This document shows positions 17,550 to 26,796 of a DNA stretch of 45,654 nt, one piece after another. The notes under the pieces were generated by a model. It was not told the DNA's origin and did no database searches. It saw only the letters and a list, made by a program, of their open reading frames with translations. Origin of the DNA: Alphaproteobacteria bacterium. Its GTDB lineage: Bacteria > Pseudomonadota > Alphaproteobacteria > UBA2136 > JAPPOO01. Location: NCBI GenBank assembly GCA_028817875.1, contig JAPPOO010000053.1, forward strand, positions 1 to 45,654. Reading direction: 5' to 3'. The stretch's first letter is position 1. Each line of letters starts with the position of its first letter. Made by a program: the position numbers and the translations under genes.

Positions 17550-18506
17550 ATGTCATCCACATTGTTACTTCGGCTGGTAGGTATCACGCTCATAACAACG
17601 TACTTCGTTATAGTACTAGGTGGTGCAACTCGTGTATGGGAGGCAGGGATGAGTTGTCCGGATTGGCCTAAATGTTATGGCCTGTGGTGGCCATGGCCGG
17701 AAAGCCGTGTAGCAGGCGGCTATATGGTAGATGGCACGCACTACCAAGCATACCAAGTTGCGTTAGAATGGGGGCACCGTTTACTTGCAATGCTGACGGG
17801 GTACATGCTTTTAGGAATAACAGTGATAAGCTTTCTGCCAAAATATAGAAGCTTCAGAATATGGCCAATTGCCATTTTGTCTTGCGTTGTATTGGCTGTG
17901 CAAGTGAAATTAGGAGGCGTGACAGTTTGGTATAACAATGTACCGTGGAGTGTTGCTCTGCACCTAGGAAACGCTCTTATCTTTTTTGCCGCGTTACTAT
18001 GGCTGAGGCGTAAAGTTGCTTTGGTAGGCCAAATAGCAGTACCACCGTCAGTACCAACTTGGTTGAAAGGTTTATTTATTGGTTTTGCAGGGCTTGTTCT
18101 TCTTATAATGATGGTAGGCGCAACGGTATCTTCGTCTTACGCTGGTGGAATATGTGGTGGCTTGCCAAGTTGTGGTGGCATGTGGTGGCCGCAAGACAAT
18201 TTGCAGCAAGTGCACATGATACACCGCGCGGCAGCATTGGCTGTGTTCGCGCTATCTATCGTTTTGATGATTTGCGCAAAAAAAGTAGCACCGGAACTGC
18301 GCAAAACAGCAAAAGGGCTGCATATTTTAGTATTAGTTCAAGCAGTCTTCGGCATCATCACGTTATATAGTTTTTCTCATTATCCTTCATGGTATCAGCA
18401 GCTTAGCCTTATACACCTAGGGTGGGGGGTGTTCGTTTGGATGGGGGCCGTAGGAAGCTTGCTGACGTTACGGTATGGTAAGGCAGGAAGCTTTCATGAA
18501 CGGTAG
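17550..18506 (+). CDS. ctaA: heme A synthase COX15/CtaA family
   Basis: GGATRVWEAGMSCPDWPKCYGLWWP; HRLLAMLTGY; VKLGGVTVWYN; HMIHRAAAL. Confidence 0.9.
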   Translation: MSSTLLLRLVGITLITTYFVIVLGGATRVWEAGMSCPDWPKCYGLWWPWPESRVAGGYMVDGTHYQAYQVALEWGHRLLAMLTGYMLLGITVISFLPKYRSFRIWPIAILSCVVLAVQVKLGGVTVWYNNVPWSVALHLGNALIFFAALLWLRRKVALVGQIAVPPSVPTWLKGLFIGFAGLVLLIMMVGATVSSSYAGGICGGLPSCGGMWWPQDNLQQVHMIHRAAALAVFALSIVLMICAKKVAPELRKTAKGLHILVLVQAVFGIITLYSFSHYPSWYQQLSLIHLGWGVFVWMGAVGSLLTLRYGKAGSFHER

Positions 18507-19386
18507 CGTTATTAAAGATGTTTTCCAGTTAGGAAAACCAAAAATTATTGTTCTATTAGCAATTACCTGTGTAGCAGGATATTTAGTGGCAACACGAGGC
18601 AATACAGACCTCATCAACCTGAGCACTTTGTGGTGGAGTACTTTTGGCCTGTGTCTTTCCGCCATGGGAGCCAACACCATCAACATGTGGTGGGATAGAG
18701 ATATTGATTGCGTGATGAAGCGCACCCAAACAAGGCCGCTACCTAGCCGACGGATGCAGCCCAACACTGTTCTAGCTTTAGGAATAGCAGAAGGTATATT
18801 AGCATTTGTACTACTATGGGGAACGGTAAACCTTTGGACGGCTCTTATGGCTGCCAGCGGCTATCTATTTTATGTGCTCGTCTACACAATGCTGTTAAAA
18901 AGGCGAACGGTTCAAAATATTGTTATTGGCGGTGCTGCAGGAGCATTTCCTCCGCTTGTGGGGTGGGCAGCCGTGCAAGGTGATGTATCCAGCCCCATAC
19001 CTTGGGTGATGTTCGCCATTATCTTTTTTTGGACACCACCCCACTTTTGGGCATTGGCACTCATGGCAAATAAAGATTACGCAAAGGCAGGTATTCCCAT
19101 GCTACCTGTTATAAAAGGTGTGGCTGAAACAAAAGTACAAATTATGTATTACTTGTTGATATTGATTCCTATCACGCTAACGCTTGGGTTATTTGCGCCA
19201 TTTGGCTTTTTATACCTAAGTATGGCAGCAGCTTTGGGCGCATGGTGGTTATGGTTGGTGCGGAAATTACTCCTTGCAGGGGATATGGAAACGGTAGATT
19301 TTCCGCTGACAAAAAAATGTTTTATGTTCTCAGTTTATTATTTGGCGGCCCTCTTTTTTATCATGGTGTTGGATACGTTTGTTTAG
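18496..19386 (+). CDS. ctaB: protoheme IX farnesyltransferase
   Basis: Start at MNGSVIKD after AGGAAG; NMWWDRDIDCVMKRTQTRPLPSRR, WTPPHFWALAL. Confidence 0.93.
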   Translation: MNGSVIKDVFQLGKPKIIVLLAITCVAGYLVATRGNTDLINLSTLWWSTFGLCLSAMGANTINMWWDRDIDCVMKRTQTRPLPSRRMQPNTVLALGIAEGILAFVLLWGTVNLWTALMAASGYLFYVLVYTMLLKRRTVQNIVIGGAAGAFPPLVGWAAVQGDVSSPIPWVMFAIIFFWTPPHFWALALMANKDYAKAGIPMLPVIKGVAETKVQIMYYLLILIPITLTLGLFAPFGFLYLSMAAALGAWWLWLVRKLLLAGDMETVDFPLTKKCFMFSVYYLAALFFIMVLDTFV

Positions 19387-19434
19387 CCTTACTGCCCTCA
19401 ACCTTTTTATAAAAGGTGAGGACAGGTAGAGCAT

Positions 19435-19803
19435 TTATTGAGCCATTATAGCAGCCAAAGCCTTTGTAAACTCAAGGCTGCTACCTTCCAGATTAATTTC
19501 AGGCGCATTTCCTCCAAGTACCGCCGCTATTGCAATATCTCCGGTGCCTGTTATTTCGCTACAAACAACAGTCGTTAAAGATACATTAGAAAGTCGTTCA
19601 ACCAACACAACGTACTCCGTTCTGAGAACGCAATCATCTTCAGTTGTGGAGCCGTCATCAACTAACTGAGCATCAGTTGGTATGCTGATCTGCAATGAGT
19701 GTCCAATAGGTAAACTTTGAGGTACCGAAGTTACATAAGCTACATAAACAGGTTTGTTATCAGTAGCTTGTCCTACATAGGTAAAATTATTAGGTGTAAA
19801 CAT
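19435..19803 (-). CDS. hypothetical protein
   Basis: 122 aa ORF; upstream TTGACG-18-TATACA promoter on the minus strand; no recognised family. Confidence 0.5.
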   Translation of the reverse strand: MFTPNNFTYVGQATDNKPVYVAYVTSVPQSLPIGHSLQISIPTDAQLVDDGSTTEDDCVLRTEYVVLVERLSNVSLTTVVCSEITGTGDIAIAAVLGGNAPEINLEGSSLEFTKALAAIMAQ

Positions 19804-19912
19804 AAATTAGCCTTTACTGATGTTTCTACCCCCAGTAGGGGTATTTATTTTTAATGTATTTTGTATACGAAAATTTTACTCGTATCGTCAAGTGTTTTTG
19901 GTACAGTAGGCT

Positions 19913-20449
19913 ATGTCAAATTTCAGATTATTACTTTTATTGGCACTGGTTGTGCCTGTTATGTTAGGGGTAAGCTACGCATTTGTGCCGCTATACCGTA
20001 CGTTTTGCCAAATTTTTGGTATCCCCGTACCCACAGTTGCCGTAGGGCAGGAAGGGGAACCAAAAGGGGATTTTGAAGCTTCAGATAGATATGTAACAGT
20101 TCGGTTTATGGGGAACCAAGCAAATAAATCTCCTGTGACACTCAGGCCAATGGACACAAAATTACGTGTACAGTTAGGCCAACCTGTATTAACGGCCTAT
20201 AAAGCCGTGAACAACAAGCCAGAAGAAATGACAGGAGTAGCGGTTCACACAATTTTAGCCATGGGGCAACCAGGTGGAAACGACGCAGCCCAGTATGTGG
20301 AGTTAGAGCAATGCTTTTGTTTTGAAGAACAAATTTACCCCGCTAGCGGTACAGTCAACCTGCCACTATCGTTCACAATAACGCCAAATTTACCGAAAGA
20401 GATTCATACAATTACATTCGGTTATACGCTTTTTGAAGAACAAGGATAA
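19913..20449 (+). CDS. ctaG: cytochrome c oxidase assembly protein Cox11/CtaG
   Basis: VSYAFVPLYRTFCQIFGIP; KCFCF-type ELEQCFCFEEQ. Confidence 0.92.
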   Translation: MSNFRLLLLLALVVPVMLGVSYAFVPLYRTFCQIFGIPVPTVAVGQEGEPKGDFEASDRYVTVRFMGNQANKSPVTLRPMDTKLRVQLGQPVLTAYKAVNNKPEEMTGVAVHTILAMGQPGGNDAAQYVELEQCFCFEEQIYPASGTVNLPLSFTITPNLPKEIHTITFGYTLFEEQG

Positions 20450-21271
20450 ATGATGAGAAAAGCTATTTTGTTTATTTTCAGCGCTCTGCTCGGTTTGTAT
20501 ATTTTGGCAAATGGGTATCTATATAGTACGCAGGACAACCAAATATACACCCAGCGGGTAAACCGCATTGAAATTGCAGAGCTGCCAAACTATGCAATTA
20601 ATCTAAAAACAGCTGGTGGTATTATTTTGAGTGGTGTTCAGTTACCAAGTCAAAAAGAAGATGCGCCTATTATCTTAACATTTGGCGGTAATGCGCATGA
20701 TGTAACAGGGCTTGCACACTTTTTATGGAAGGATGTTTTTGAACAGCAGGCAGGGGTTGTTGGTATAAGTTACCGCGGCTACCCAAATGCCGTGGGTCAG
20801 AGCGGCGGTGTTCCCAACCAAAAAGCGTTGGAACAAGACGCACTTCAAATTTACGATATGTTTAGCCAAGAAAACAGGCCCGTTTACACAGTTGGGTATA
20901 GTTTAGGAACATACTTTGCTACTTATGTAGCAAGCCAGCGCGATGTAGCTGGCGTCGGGCTAATTGCGCCCTTTGCAAGTATGCTTAAAATGGCAACGGA
21001 TAAATACCCGTACATGTTGGTAAAACCTCTCTTAAAATCACCTTTAAGAACAGATGAATTATTGAAGGGTGTAAAAGCACCCGTCCATATTTTTGTAGCG
21101 GGGCAGGATGGCTTGATACCAGATACTCACCCATTAATATTAAAAGAAAAAGTAAAACAATTAGCAACTTACAAGGTACTAACTCACGCAACACATAACA
21201 ATGTTCTGCATGAGCCCAAGTTAGTATTAAGTTTAAGGGAGCTATTAAATAAAGATGATGTTGGCCATTAA
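20450..21271 (+). CDS. membrane-anchored alpha/beta hydrolase
   Basis: N-terminal TM; GYRGYPNAVGQSGG-type ISYRGYPN; nucleophile elbow VGYSLGTY. Confidence 0.8.
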   Translation: MMRKAILFIFSALLGLYILANGYLYSTQDNQIYTQRVNRIEIAELPNYAINLKTAGGIILSGVQLPSQKEDAPIILTFGGNAHDVTGLAHFLWKDVFEQQAGVVGISYRGYPNAVGQSGGVPNQKALEQDALQIYDMFSQENRPVYTVGYSLGTYFATYVASQRDVAGVGLIAPFASMLKMATDKYPYMLVKPLLKSPLRTDELLKGVKAPVHIFVAGQDGLIPDTHPLILKEKVKQLATYKVLTHATHNNVLHEPKLVLSLRELLNKDDVGH

Positions 21272-21323
21272 GAAATAACCTGTTAAACTTCGCTCAAAAT
21301 ATGTTTCAAGGAGATTTTTTCTG

Positions 21324-22880
21324 ATGGCTGAAGCCCCTGCAAAAAGGAACTTTTTGTACTACTTAACCACTGTAAACCATAAGGACATCGGGATGATGTA
21401 CCTTATGCAGGCACTCACATTTTTATTTGTGGGCGGCTTTATGGCGTGGATTATCCGAGCTGAATTAGCCCAGCCTGGCCTACAATTCGTAGATGGCCAG
21501 ACGTTCAACCAAATGACAGCTATGCACGCAAGTGTAATGATTTTCTTTGTAATCATTCCCGCGTTTGCAGGCTTTGCAAACTATTTTATGCCAATTATGA
21601 TTGGTAGCCCCGATATGGCGTTTCCACGTCTCAATAACTGGAGCTTTTGGATTATGCCATTTTCTGCCATGTTGGCAGTTGGTTCTCTGTTTGTTCCGGG
21701 GGGAGCAATTGCAGCAGGGTGGACAGCTTACCCACCATTATCCAACGCGCTATATTCCCCGGGAGCTGGGATTGATATGTGGATTTTAGCGGTACACTTA
21801 GCAGGAGCCAGTTCCATTTTAGGAGCCCTTAACATGATTGTGACCATGTTAAACATGCGCGCACCGGGCATGACGCTTTTCAAAATGCCAATGTTCCCGT
21901 GGGCAGTTATGGTAACAGCTTGGCTGCAATTAGTTGCAACACCTGTTCTAGCAGGTGCCATTACAATGCTATTAACAGATAGAAACTTTGGGACAGCGTT
22001 CTTCAACCCTGCGGGTGGAGGGGACCCTGTCCTTTTCCAACACATTTTCTGGTTCTACAGTCACCCAGCCGTGTACATTATGATTTTACCGGGCTTTGGT
22101 ATTGTGTCTGAAGTAATTTCCACCATGAGCCGTAAAAAGCTATTCGGCTATACCAGCATGGTATGGGCGTTAATTGCTATTGCTCTGCTTGGGCAAGTTG
22201 TATGGGCCCACCATATGTACACGGTGGGGATGGATGTAAAAGCACAAGCTATGTTCATGTTTATGACAATGCTTATTGCCGTACCAACAGGTATTAAAAT
22301 CTTTAACTGGCTCGCCACAATGTGGGGTGGTTCTATTGAGTTTACAACAGCAATGAAGTTCTCTGTTGGGTTTCTTATTTTATTTACCATCGGTGGCCTT
22401 TCAGGTGTTGTACTGGCGAGTGCCCCCGTGGATTACATGATGCACGATACGTACTACGTGGTTGCACATTTCCATTACACCATGGCGGCAGGGGCGCTAT
22501 TTAGCATTATGGCTGGTGTGTACTATTGGTTCCCTAAAATGTATGGCAGAATGCTGAGCGAAAAAATCGGTTTTTTCCATTTTTGGTTAACGTTCATCGG
22601 TATGAATGTAACATTCTTCCCGCAACACTTTTTAGGAATGATGGGCATGCCGCGCCGCATTGCAGACTATAACCCCATTTATGCAGATTTAAATTTCCTA
22701 TCCAGCATGGGAGCATTCATATTTGGTTCGGCTCAGTTATTACTCGTAATTAATGTTATTCTAACTATGCGCAAACCCCAAAATGCAGGCGATAACCCTT
22801 GGGGTGGCCACACACTGGAATGGACGGTTTCATCCCCACCACCAGAGCATAACTTCCATAAAATTCCAGTAGTAAGTTAG
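21324..22880 (+). CDS. ctaD: cytochrome c oxidase subunit I
   Basis: 518 aa; NHKDIGMMYL, HASVMIFFVIIPAFAGFANYFMPIMIGSPDMAFPRLNNWSFW, FWFYSHPAVYIMILPGFGIVSEVI, DTYYVVAHFHYTM. Confidence 0.97.
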   Translation: MAEAPAKRNFLYYLTTVNHKDIGMMYLMQALTFLFVGGFMAWIIRAELAQPGLQFVDGQTFNQMTAMHASVMIFFVIIPAFAGFANYFMPIMIGSPDMAFPRLNNWSFWIMPFSAMLAVGSLFVPGGAIAAGWTAYPPLSNALYSPGAGIDMWILAVHLAGASSILGALNMIVTMLNMRAPGMTLFKMPMFPWAVMVTAWLQLVATPVLAGAITMLLTDRNFGTAFFNPAGGGDPVLFQHIFWFYSHPAVYIMILPGFGIVSEVISTMSRKKLFGYTSMVWALIAIALLGQVVWAHHMYTVGMDVKAQAMFMFMTMLIAVPTGIKIFNWLATMWGGSIEFTTAMKFSVGFLILFTIGGLSGVVLASAPVDYMMHDTYYVVAHFHYTMAAGALFSIMAGVYYWFPKMYGRMLSEKIGFFHFWLTFIGMNVTFFPQHFLGMMGMPRRIADYNPIYADLNFLSSMGAFIFGSAQLLLVINVILTMRKPQNAGDNPWGGHTLEWTVSSPPPEHNFHKIPVVS

Positions 22881-22888
22881 GAAGTATT

Positions 22889-23038
22889 ATGAGTTCTGTT
22901 GAGCACACCTATAAGCAAGGAACAATGGCGCCGGAAGAGCGTCAAAAGCAGCTAGCAAAACAAAATTGGATTGTTATGCTAGTTATGGTGGCTTTAGTAA
23001 TAGCCGTTGTTGCAAGTGTATTTATGGTAAGAAGTTAA
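22889..23038 (+). CDS. 49-aa single-TM protein (CoxF-like position), absent from supplied ORF track
   Basis: Translation MSSVEHTYKQGTMAPEERQKQLAKQNWIVMLVMVALVIAVVASVFMVRS*; 8 nt after ctaD stop; charged N-terminus then TM. Confidence 0.75.
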   Translation: MSSVEHTYKQGTMAPEERQKQLAKQNWIVMLVMVALVIAVVASVFMVRS

Positions 23039-23050
23039 AGGAAATACGAT

Positions 23051-23305
23051 ATGGCCGCTAAAAAGAAAAATGAAAAGCTTCATTACGATAAAGAAGCTTT
23101 AGAGAAAGAATATACCCAAACATATGCCATGTTTATGAAGGTCATGGTGATTGGTATTGGCGGAGCCGTAGCGTTTTTCTTTGGGATGATTGTTTACCTC
23201 GGTGGTTGGAGCCACACGCCTCATAAGGAATTTTTCGACACATTCAAAGATAGATTTACAGTAGAGTACGAAGGCACAAAACTGCCGATGTATGAAAGTG
23301 AGTAA
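23051..23305 (+). CDS. 84-aa single-TM protein in oxidase operon
   Basis: One TM helix (VMVIGIGGAVAFFFGMIVYLGGW) flanked by charged tails; tightly packed between ctaD and coxC. Confidence 0.75.
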   Translation: MAAKKKNEKLHYDKEALEKEYTQTYAMFMKVMVIGIGGAVAFFFGMIVYLGGWSHTPHKEFFDTFKDRFTVEYEGTKLPMYESE

Positions 23306-23323
23306 AGGTAAGGAAAGAACTTA

Positions 23324-24106
23324 ATGGCACACGCACAAGATCACGATTTTTTTATTCCTAACCGATCCATCTGGCCGCCGGTAAGTTGCTTAGGCATAGG
23401 CATTTTATTTTTTGGTATTATTTGTTTTTTACATGTAACGCCAACAGTTATTGGCAGTATTATGATGGGTGGAGGGCTTCTCCTTGCGCTACTGGGTGCC
23501 ATAAGCTGGTGGCGGGATAGCATTAACGAAGCGCGCGAGCGTGGTTACCAAAATGTACCAACAGTGCTGGAGTTGGCAAATCGCTACGGCATGCTGTTTT
23601 TTATCGTGTCAGAAATTATGTTCTTTGCTGCCTTCTTTGCTGCGTTCTTTTACCTTGGTAACTATAATATTTCATGGCCACCTGAGAACATTCCTTCCAT
23701 TGATATCCACTTGCCAATCATTAATACATTACTGTTGTTAACATCAGGTGTAACCATTACATGGGCGCACCACGCAGTGTTAGATGGTCACCGCAAAACA
23801 GCTATTTTAACAACTATGCTCACATGGCAGTTGGGCGTACTATTTTTAATAGCCCAAGCATATGAATACATGCACGCGGGCTTTGGTATGAGTGGCGGCG
23901 CCTACGGGACAGTATTCTACATGCTAACAGGCTTTCATGGTTTCCACGTCCTTGTTGGAAGTATCATGATAATGGTGCTACACAACCGTTTGGCAAAGGG
24001 CGATTTTTCCGAAAAACATCACTTCTACTTTGAAGCCACCGCATGGTACTGGCACTTTGTAGATGTTGTATGGGTTGGATTATTCCTATTTGTGTACGCG
24101 CTGTAA
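23324..24106 (+). CDS. coxC: cytochrome c oxidase subunit III
   Basis: FIVSEIMFFAAFFAAFFY; TGFHGFHVLVG; FEATAWYWHFVDVVWVGLF. Confidence 0.95.
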   Translation: MAHAQDHDFFIPNRSIWPPVSCLGIGILFFGIICFLHVTPTVIGSIMMGGGLLLALLGAISWWRDSINEARERGYQNVPTVLELANRYGMLFFIVSEIMFFAAFFAAFFYLGNYNISWPPENIPSIDIHLPIINTLLLLTSGVTITWAHHAVLDGHRKTAILTTMLTWQLGVLFLIAQAYEYMHAGFGMSGGAYGTVFYMLTGFHGFHVLVGSIMIMVLHNRLAKGDFSEKHHFYFEATAWYWHFVDVVWVGLFLFVYAL

Positions 24107-24285
24107 TAAAATAGCGCCTTGGTGTTGACACAATTCCTATTTGTGGCAGCATATTGGCATGATGACTAACGTTCTAGTTCTAGTGGTGGTGAATGTGCTG
24201 GCTTAGCCAGTACATGTTGTTTCCCCCACAAGACCTAAACGTTTCTTTTTAAAATTCCTAAGCTTAGCATGAAGAGGAGTCTGCG

Positions 24286-24651
24286 ATGAGCAGCATACTG
24301 TTGGTAGAAGGTTCGCCTCAGCCTATGTTTACCCATGTGGGTGATATCATCTGGTTTTTAAAAGAGAAAGAAGTAATAGATAAAGAGTTACATGCAGATA
24401 AACTGCGCTTTCTACTACTTCAGGCAGATGAGGTCATAATTAGAACATCACAAAATTCTGAAGAGCACAAAGCTGCAAAAGCTTTTAGAATAGTAATAAA
24501 TCAGCAAGTTAACTGGTATAAGAAGCTTGGCCAGAAAGGGCCATGTTTCCTTACTATTACAGAAGCAGCTAACGCCTTTGCAGAAGCCATTGGTGAGCAG
24601 AAATTGGTGATGGAACTTTCAGAAACAAAGAAACAGGTGCAAGCCGCCTGA
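24286..24651 (+). CDS. hypothetical protein
   Basis: 121 aa; GAGGAG Shine-Dalgarno upstream; no recognised family. Confidence 0.55.
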   Translation: MSSILLVEGSPQPMFTHVGDIIWFLKEKEVIDKELHADKLRFLLLQADEVIIRTSQNSEEHKAAKAFRIVINQQVNWYKKLGQKGPCFLTITEAANAFAEAIGEQKLVMELSETKKQVQAA

Positions 24652-24658
24652 GTGACGA

Positions 24659-24695
24659 GTTTAAACCCTGCTGCGTAGTGTAGTGGGGTTTAAAC
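24659..24695 (+). terminator. inverted repeat, possible terminator
   Basis: GTTTAAACCC ... GGGTTTAAAC perfect 10-bp stem; no strong T-run. Confidence 0.45.
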
Positions 24696-24732
24696 ATTTG
24701 CTTTTACAAGATATTTAGTTAGACTGCGATTT

Positions 24733-25536
24733 ATGGATTTAATGCAGGCTTTTTGGTTGGCGGTTGTTCAAGGAATAACCGAATTTCTCCCCGTTTCTTC
24801 AAGTGCTCATTTGGTTATTTTACCGCATGTTATGGGGTGGACTGACCAAGGTATTGTATTTGATATCGCCGTGCATGTGGGCACGTTGTTGGCTGTCATG
24901 CTGTATTTCAAGCGAGACGTCATAACCATAATCGGCGGTAAGTTTGATATTGTCCGCGGTCGGTGGGATACCGCCGGCGCGCGCCTTATTATGCAGCTAG
25001 TCATCGCCACAATTCCCGTAGTAGTAGCGGCTTTGCTGCTGGGGGACTGGCAAGCCAGCGTGCGAGATAACATCGCCCTTATTGCTTGGGGCTCCATTGG
25101 TTTTGGGGTTCTGTTGGCAATTGTGGACTACCCCACGCCAAAACACTCGCGCACACAAGGTGTTAGCCTTTTCCACGCGCTGATTTTCGGGCTGTTTCAG
25201 GCGGCTGCTATCTTTCCGGGAACCTCCCGAAGTGGTGCCTGTGTAACGGCCGGAAGGCTTTTGGGGTATGACCGAGAGACGGCAGGGCGCTTCGGAAGTC
25301 TCATGGCGATGCCCACAATTCTGCTGGCGGGGCTGTATAGCTTGGTGAAGACGGATTTGGCAGGCCTGAACTGGCAAAACGACGCCATGTCTCTATTGGT
25401 GGGGATGGCCTTTTCCTGCATGTGCGCCTTAGTTGGTATCCATATTCTTATGAAATTCCTAACAAAAACAGGCTATTGGCCGTTTGTGATTTACCGCGTC
25501 GGCCTCGGAATTGTGTTGCTTATGTGGTTCGCATAA
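24733..25536 (+). CDS. uppP: undecaprenyl-diphosphatase
   Basis: VVQGITEFLPVSSSAHL; FPGTSRSGACVTAGRLLGYDRETAGRF. Confidence 0.95.
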   Translation: MDLMQAFWLAVVQGITEFLPVSSSAHLVILPHVMGWTDQGIVFDIAVHVGTLLAVMLYFKRDVITIIGGKFDIVRGRWDTAGARLIMQLVIATIPVVVAALLLGDWQASVRDNIALIAWGSIGFGVLLAIVDYPTPKHSRTQGVSLFHALIFGLFQAAAIFPGTSRSGACVTAGRLLGYDRETAGRFGSLMAMPTILLAGLYSLVKTDLAGLNWQNDAMSLLVGMAFSCMCALVGIHILMKFLTKTGYWPFVIYRVGLGIVLLMWFA

Positions 25537-25682
25537 TTTTTACGTAAAATTTCATTTTTTTCCCAAAAAAAATTACGATGTAAAAAACATAAAAATCAGT
25601 AATAAATGAGGCAAAATAAGGCTTAATTCAGTATTAAAAAGTGATATTTGAAGTTAAAAAAGAGTAAAAAAAGGCACAAAAA

Positions 25683-25707
25683 TGTCAAAAAAAGTTAAAT
25701 TTTGACA
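25683..25707. promoter_or_regulatory. 8-bp dyad overlapping a consensus -35
   Basis: TGTCAAAA-9 nt-TTTTGACA; TTGACA at 25702-25707 then TATATT at 25724-25729 (16-nt spacer). Confidence 0.5.
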
Positions 25708-25736
25708 CTCATTTCAGCATTTATATATTTTCCGTA

Positions 25737-25795
25737 AAACAGCGCAACGAACTAACGAAAGAAAGGAAGAGATATTTCACTCTTCCTTTCTTTAA
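25737..25795 (+). ncRNA. candidate short (~57 nt) RNA between convergent genes
   Basis: TTGACA-16-TATATT promoter immediately upstream; ends in the 14-bp hairpin at 25758-25793. Confidence 0.35.
25758..25793. terminator. strong hairpin terminator between convergent units
   Basis: AAAGAAAGGAAGAG-ATATTTCA-CTCTTCCTTTCTTT, 14-bp perfect stem. Confidence 0.8.
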
Positions 25796-25809
25796 GATGT
25801 TCACAAATT

Positions 25810-26322
25810 TTAAGATTTAGGCATACTTATCTGCATGGCTTGAATCTCTTCTTGGAGGTTCAGTTGATCTAGAACATTAAGGTCAAGCCCAAGCTTCTCA
25901 AACCACATATATACCAGCTCTTTACCAGTAGCAGGGGGCACCAACATAAGTGCTGTAATAAGGTACTCAAATGGTAGAGTGCTTTGACCAACGCGGATGT
26001 TGTTCCATTTACTTCCTTTAAGGATAGGAGCATTTTCATTCATATTGGGAAAATACGTTCGTATTGTTAAACAAAAACCGGAGATTTTTGCCCATGCCTT
26101 TGCAGTTTTAAGCTTCTCAATGATGGCTACCAAAATAGGCCTTTGAAGCTCGTCTCTCTTGCCTATTTTCTCAAAAGAGGAGAGTTCTGTACCGTTAGGA
26201 ATCTGTGTGGCGTTAAAAGCAACCAGCAAAATATTGCCAAGTTTGTTAGGAATCCTCCCTGCAAACATGGCACAGTTTTCAGGGTATTCAAAAGTTTTAT
26301 GAATATTAATGGTTTCTGACAT
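25810..26322 (-). CDS. hypothetical protein
   Basis: Start at MSETINIHK (26322) after AGAAGGAAC; no recognised family. Confidence 0.6.
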   Translation of the reverse strand: MSETINIHKTFEYPENCAMFAGRIPNKLGNILLVAFNATQIPNGTELSSFEKIGKRDELQRPILVAIIEKLKTAKAWAKISGFCLTIRTYFPNMNENAPILKGSKWNNIRVGQSTLPFEYLITALMLVPPATGKELVYMWFEKLGLDLNVLDQLNLQEEIQAMQISMPKS

Positions 26323-26454
26323 CAATGTGTTCCTTCTAGGTTCGTAAAAGTTCCGAGAAATCCTGCTGTAAACGCAGGTTAGATAAATAATTGCATACAT
26401 ATAGATGGATGCAGACACTCTTGTAAAGATAATTTATAGAAGGGAGGGGACTGA

Positions 26455-26712
26455 TTACAGAAAAAGTTCCCTATACGTCAAATCAAAAATGGCCATAAAA
26501 TTTGTTAACTCCGTCACGGTGATGGGTTGGGAGAACGTTTCAATACGGTATAGCCGTTCTTCGGTAATGTTCATGCGTTGAGAAAGTTCTTGTTGGCTAA
26601 GGCCACGTCTTCTTCGGTAGCGTCTTATTTTGCGCGCAAGCTTTTGGTTCCAGTGTAAAGGCAGGTCAAGTGGGTAATTCACAACGGTACTAACTCCTTG
26701 TTTATTCAACAA
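26455..26712 (-). CDS. XRE-family helix-turn-helix regulator
   Basis: KIRRYRRRRGLSQQELSQRMNITEERLYRIE. Confidence 0.8.
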   Translation of the reverse strand: MLNKQGVSTVVNYPLDLPLHWNQKLARKIRRYRRRRGLSQQELSQRMNITEERLYRIETFSQPITVTELTNFMAIFDLTYRELFL

Positions 26713-26736
26713 AAAAGCTGCTTAGTTTTAAGCAGC
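26711..26736 (-). terminator. intrinsic terminator on minus strand
   Basis: Minus strand: GCTGCTTA-AAAC-TAAGCAGC-TTTTTT. Confidence 0.8.
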
Positions 26737-26796
26737 CGGAGGTTCGAAACCGTAACAAACGAAACGGCCAGTGCTTTTGGGCATAGCCTTGGACAT
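26728..26796 (-). CDS. candidate 22-aa small protein, absent from supplied ORF track
   Basis: GGAGG Shine-Dalgarno 7 nt upstream of ATG; MSKAMPKSTGRFVCYGFEPPAA*; stop lies inside the terminator hairpin. Confidence 0.45.
   Translation of the reverse strand: MSKAMPKSTGRFVCYGFEPPAA

Noticed and set aside
21359-22390. Minus-strand ORFs within ctaD
   Set aside because: Antisense shadow ORFs of a strongly conserved gene.
24127-24165. TTGACA...CATATT as strong promoter upstream of the 121-aa gene
   Set aside because: Spacer of 19 nt is suboptimal; not supported enough to annotate.
26737-26765. tRNA T-arm-like GGTTCGAAACC
   Set aside because: Flanking bases do not form a T-stem, acceptor or anticodon arm.
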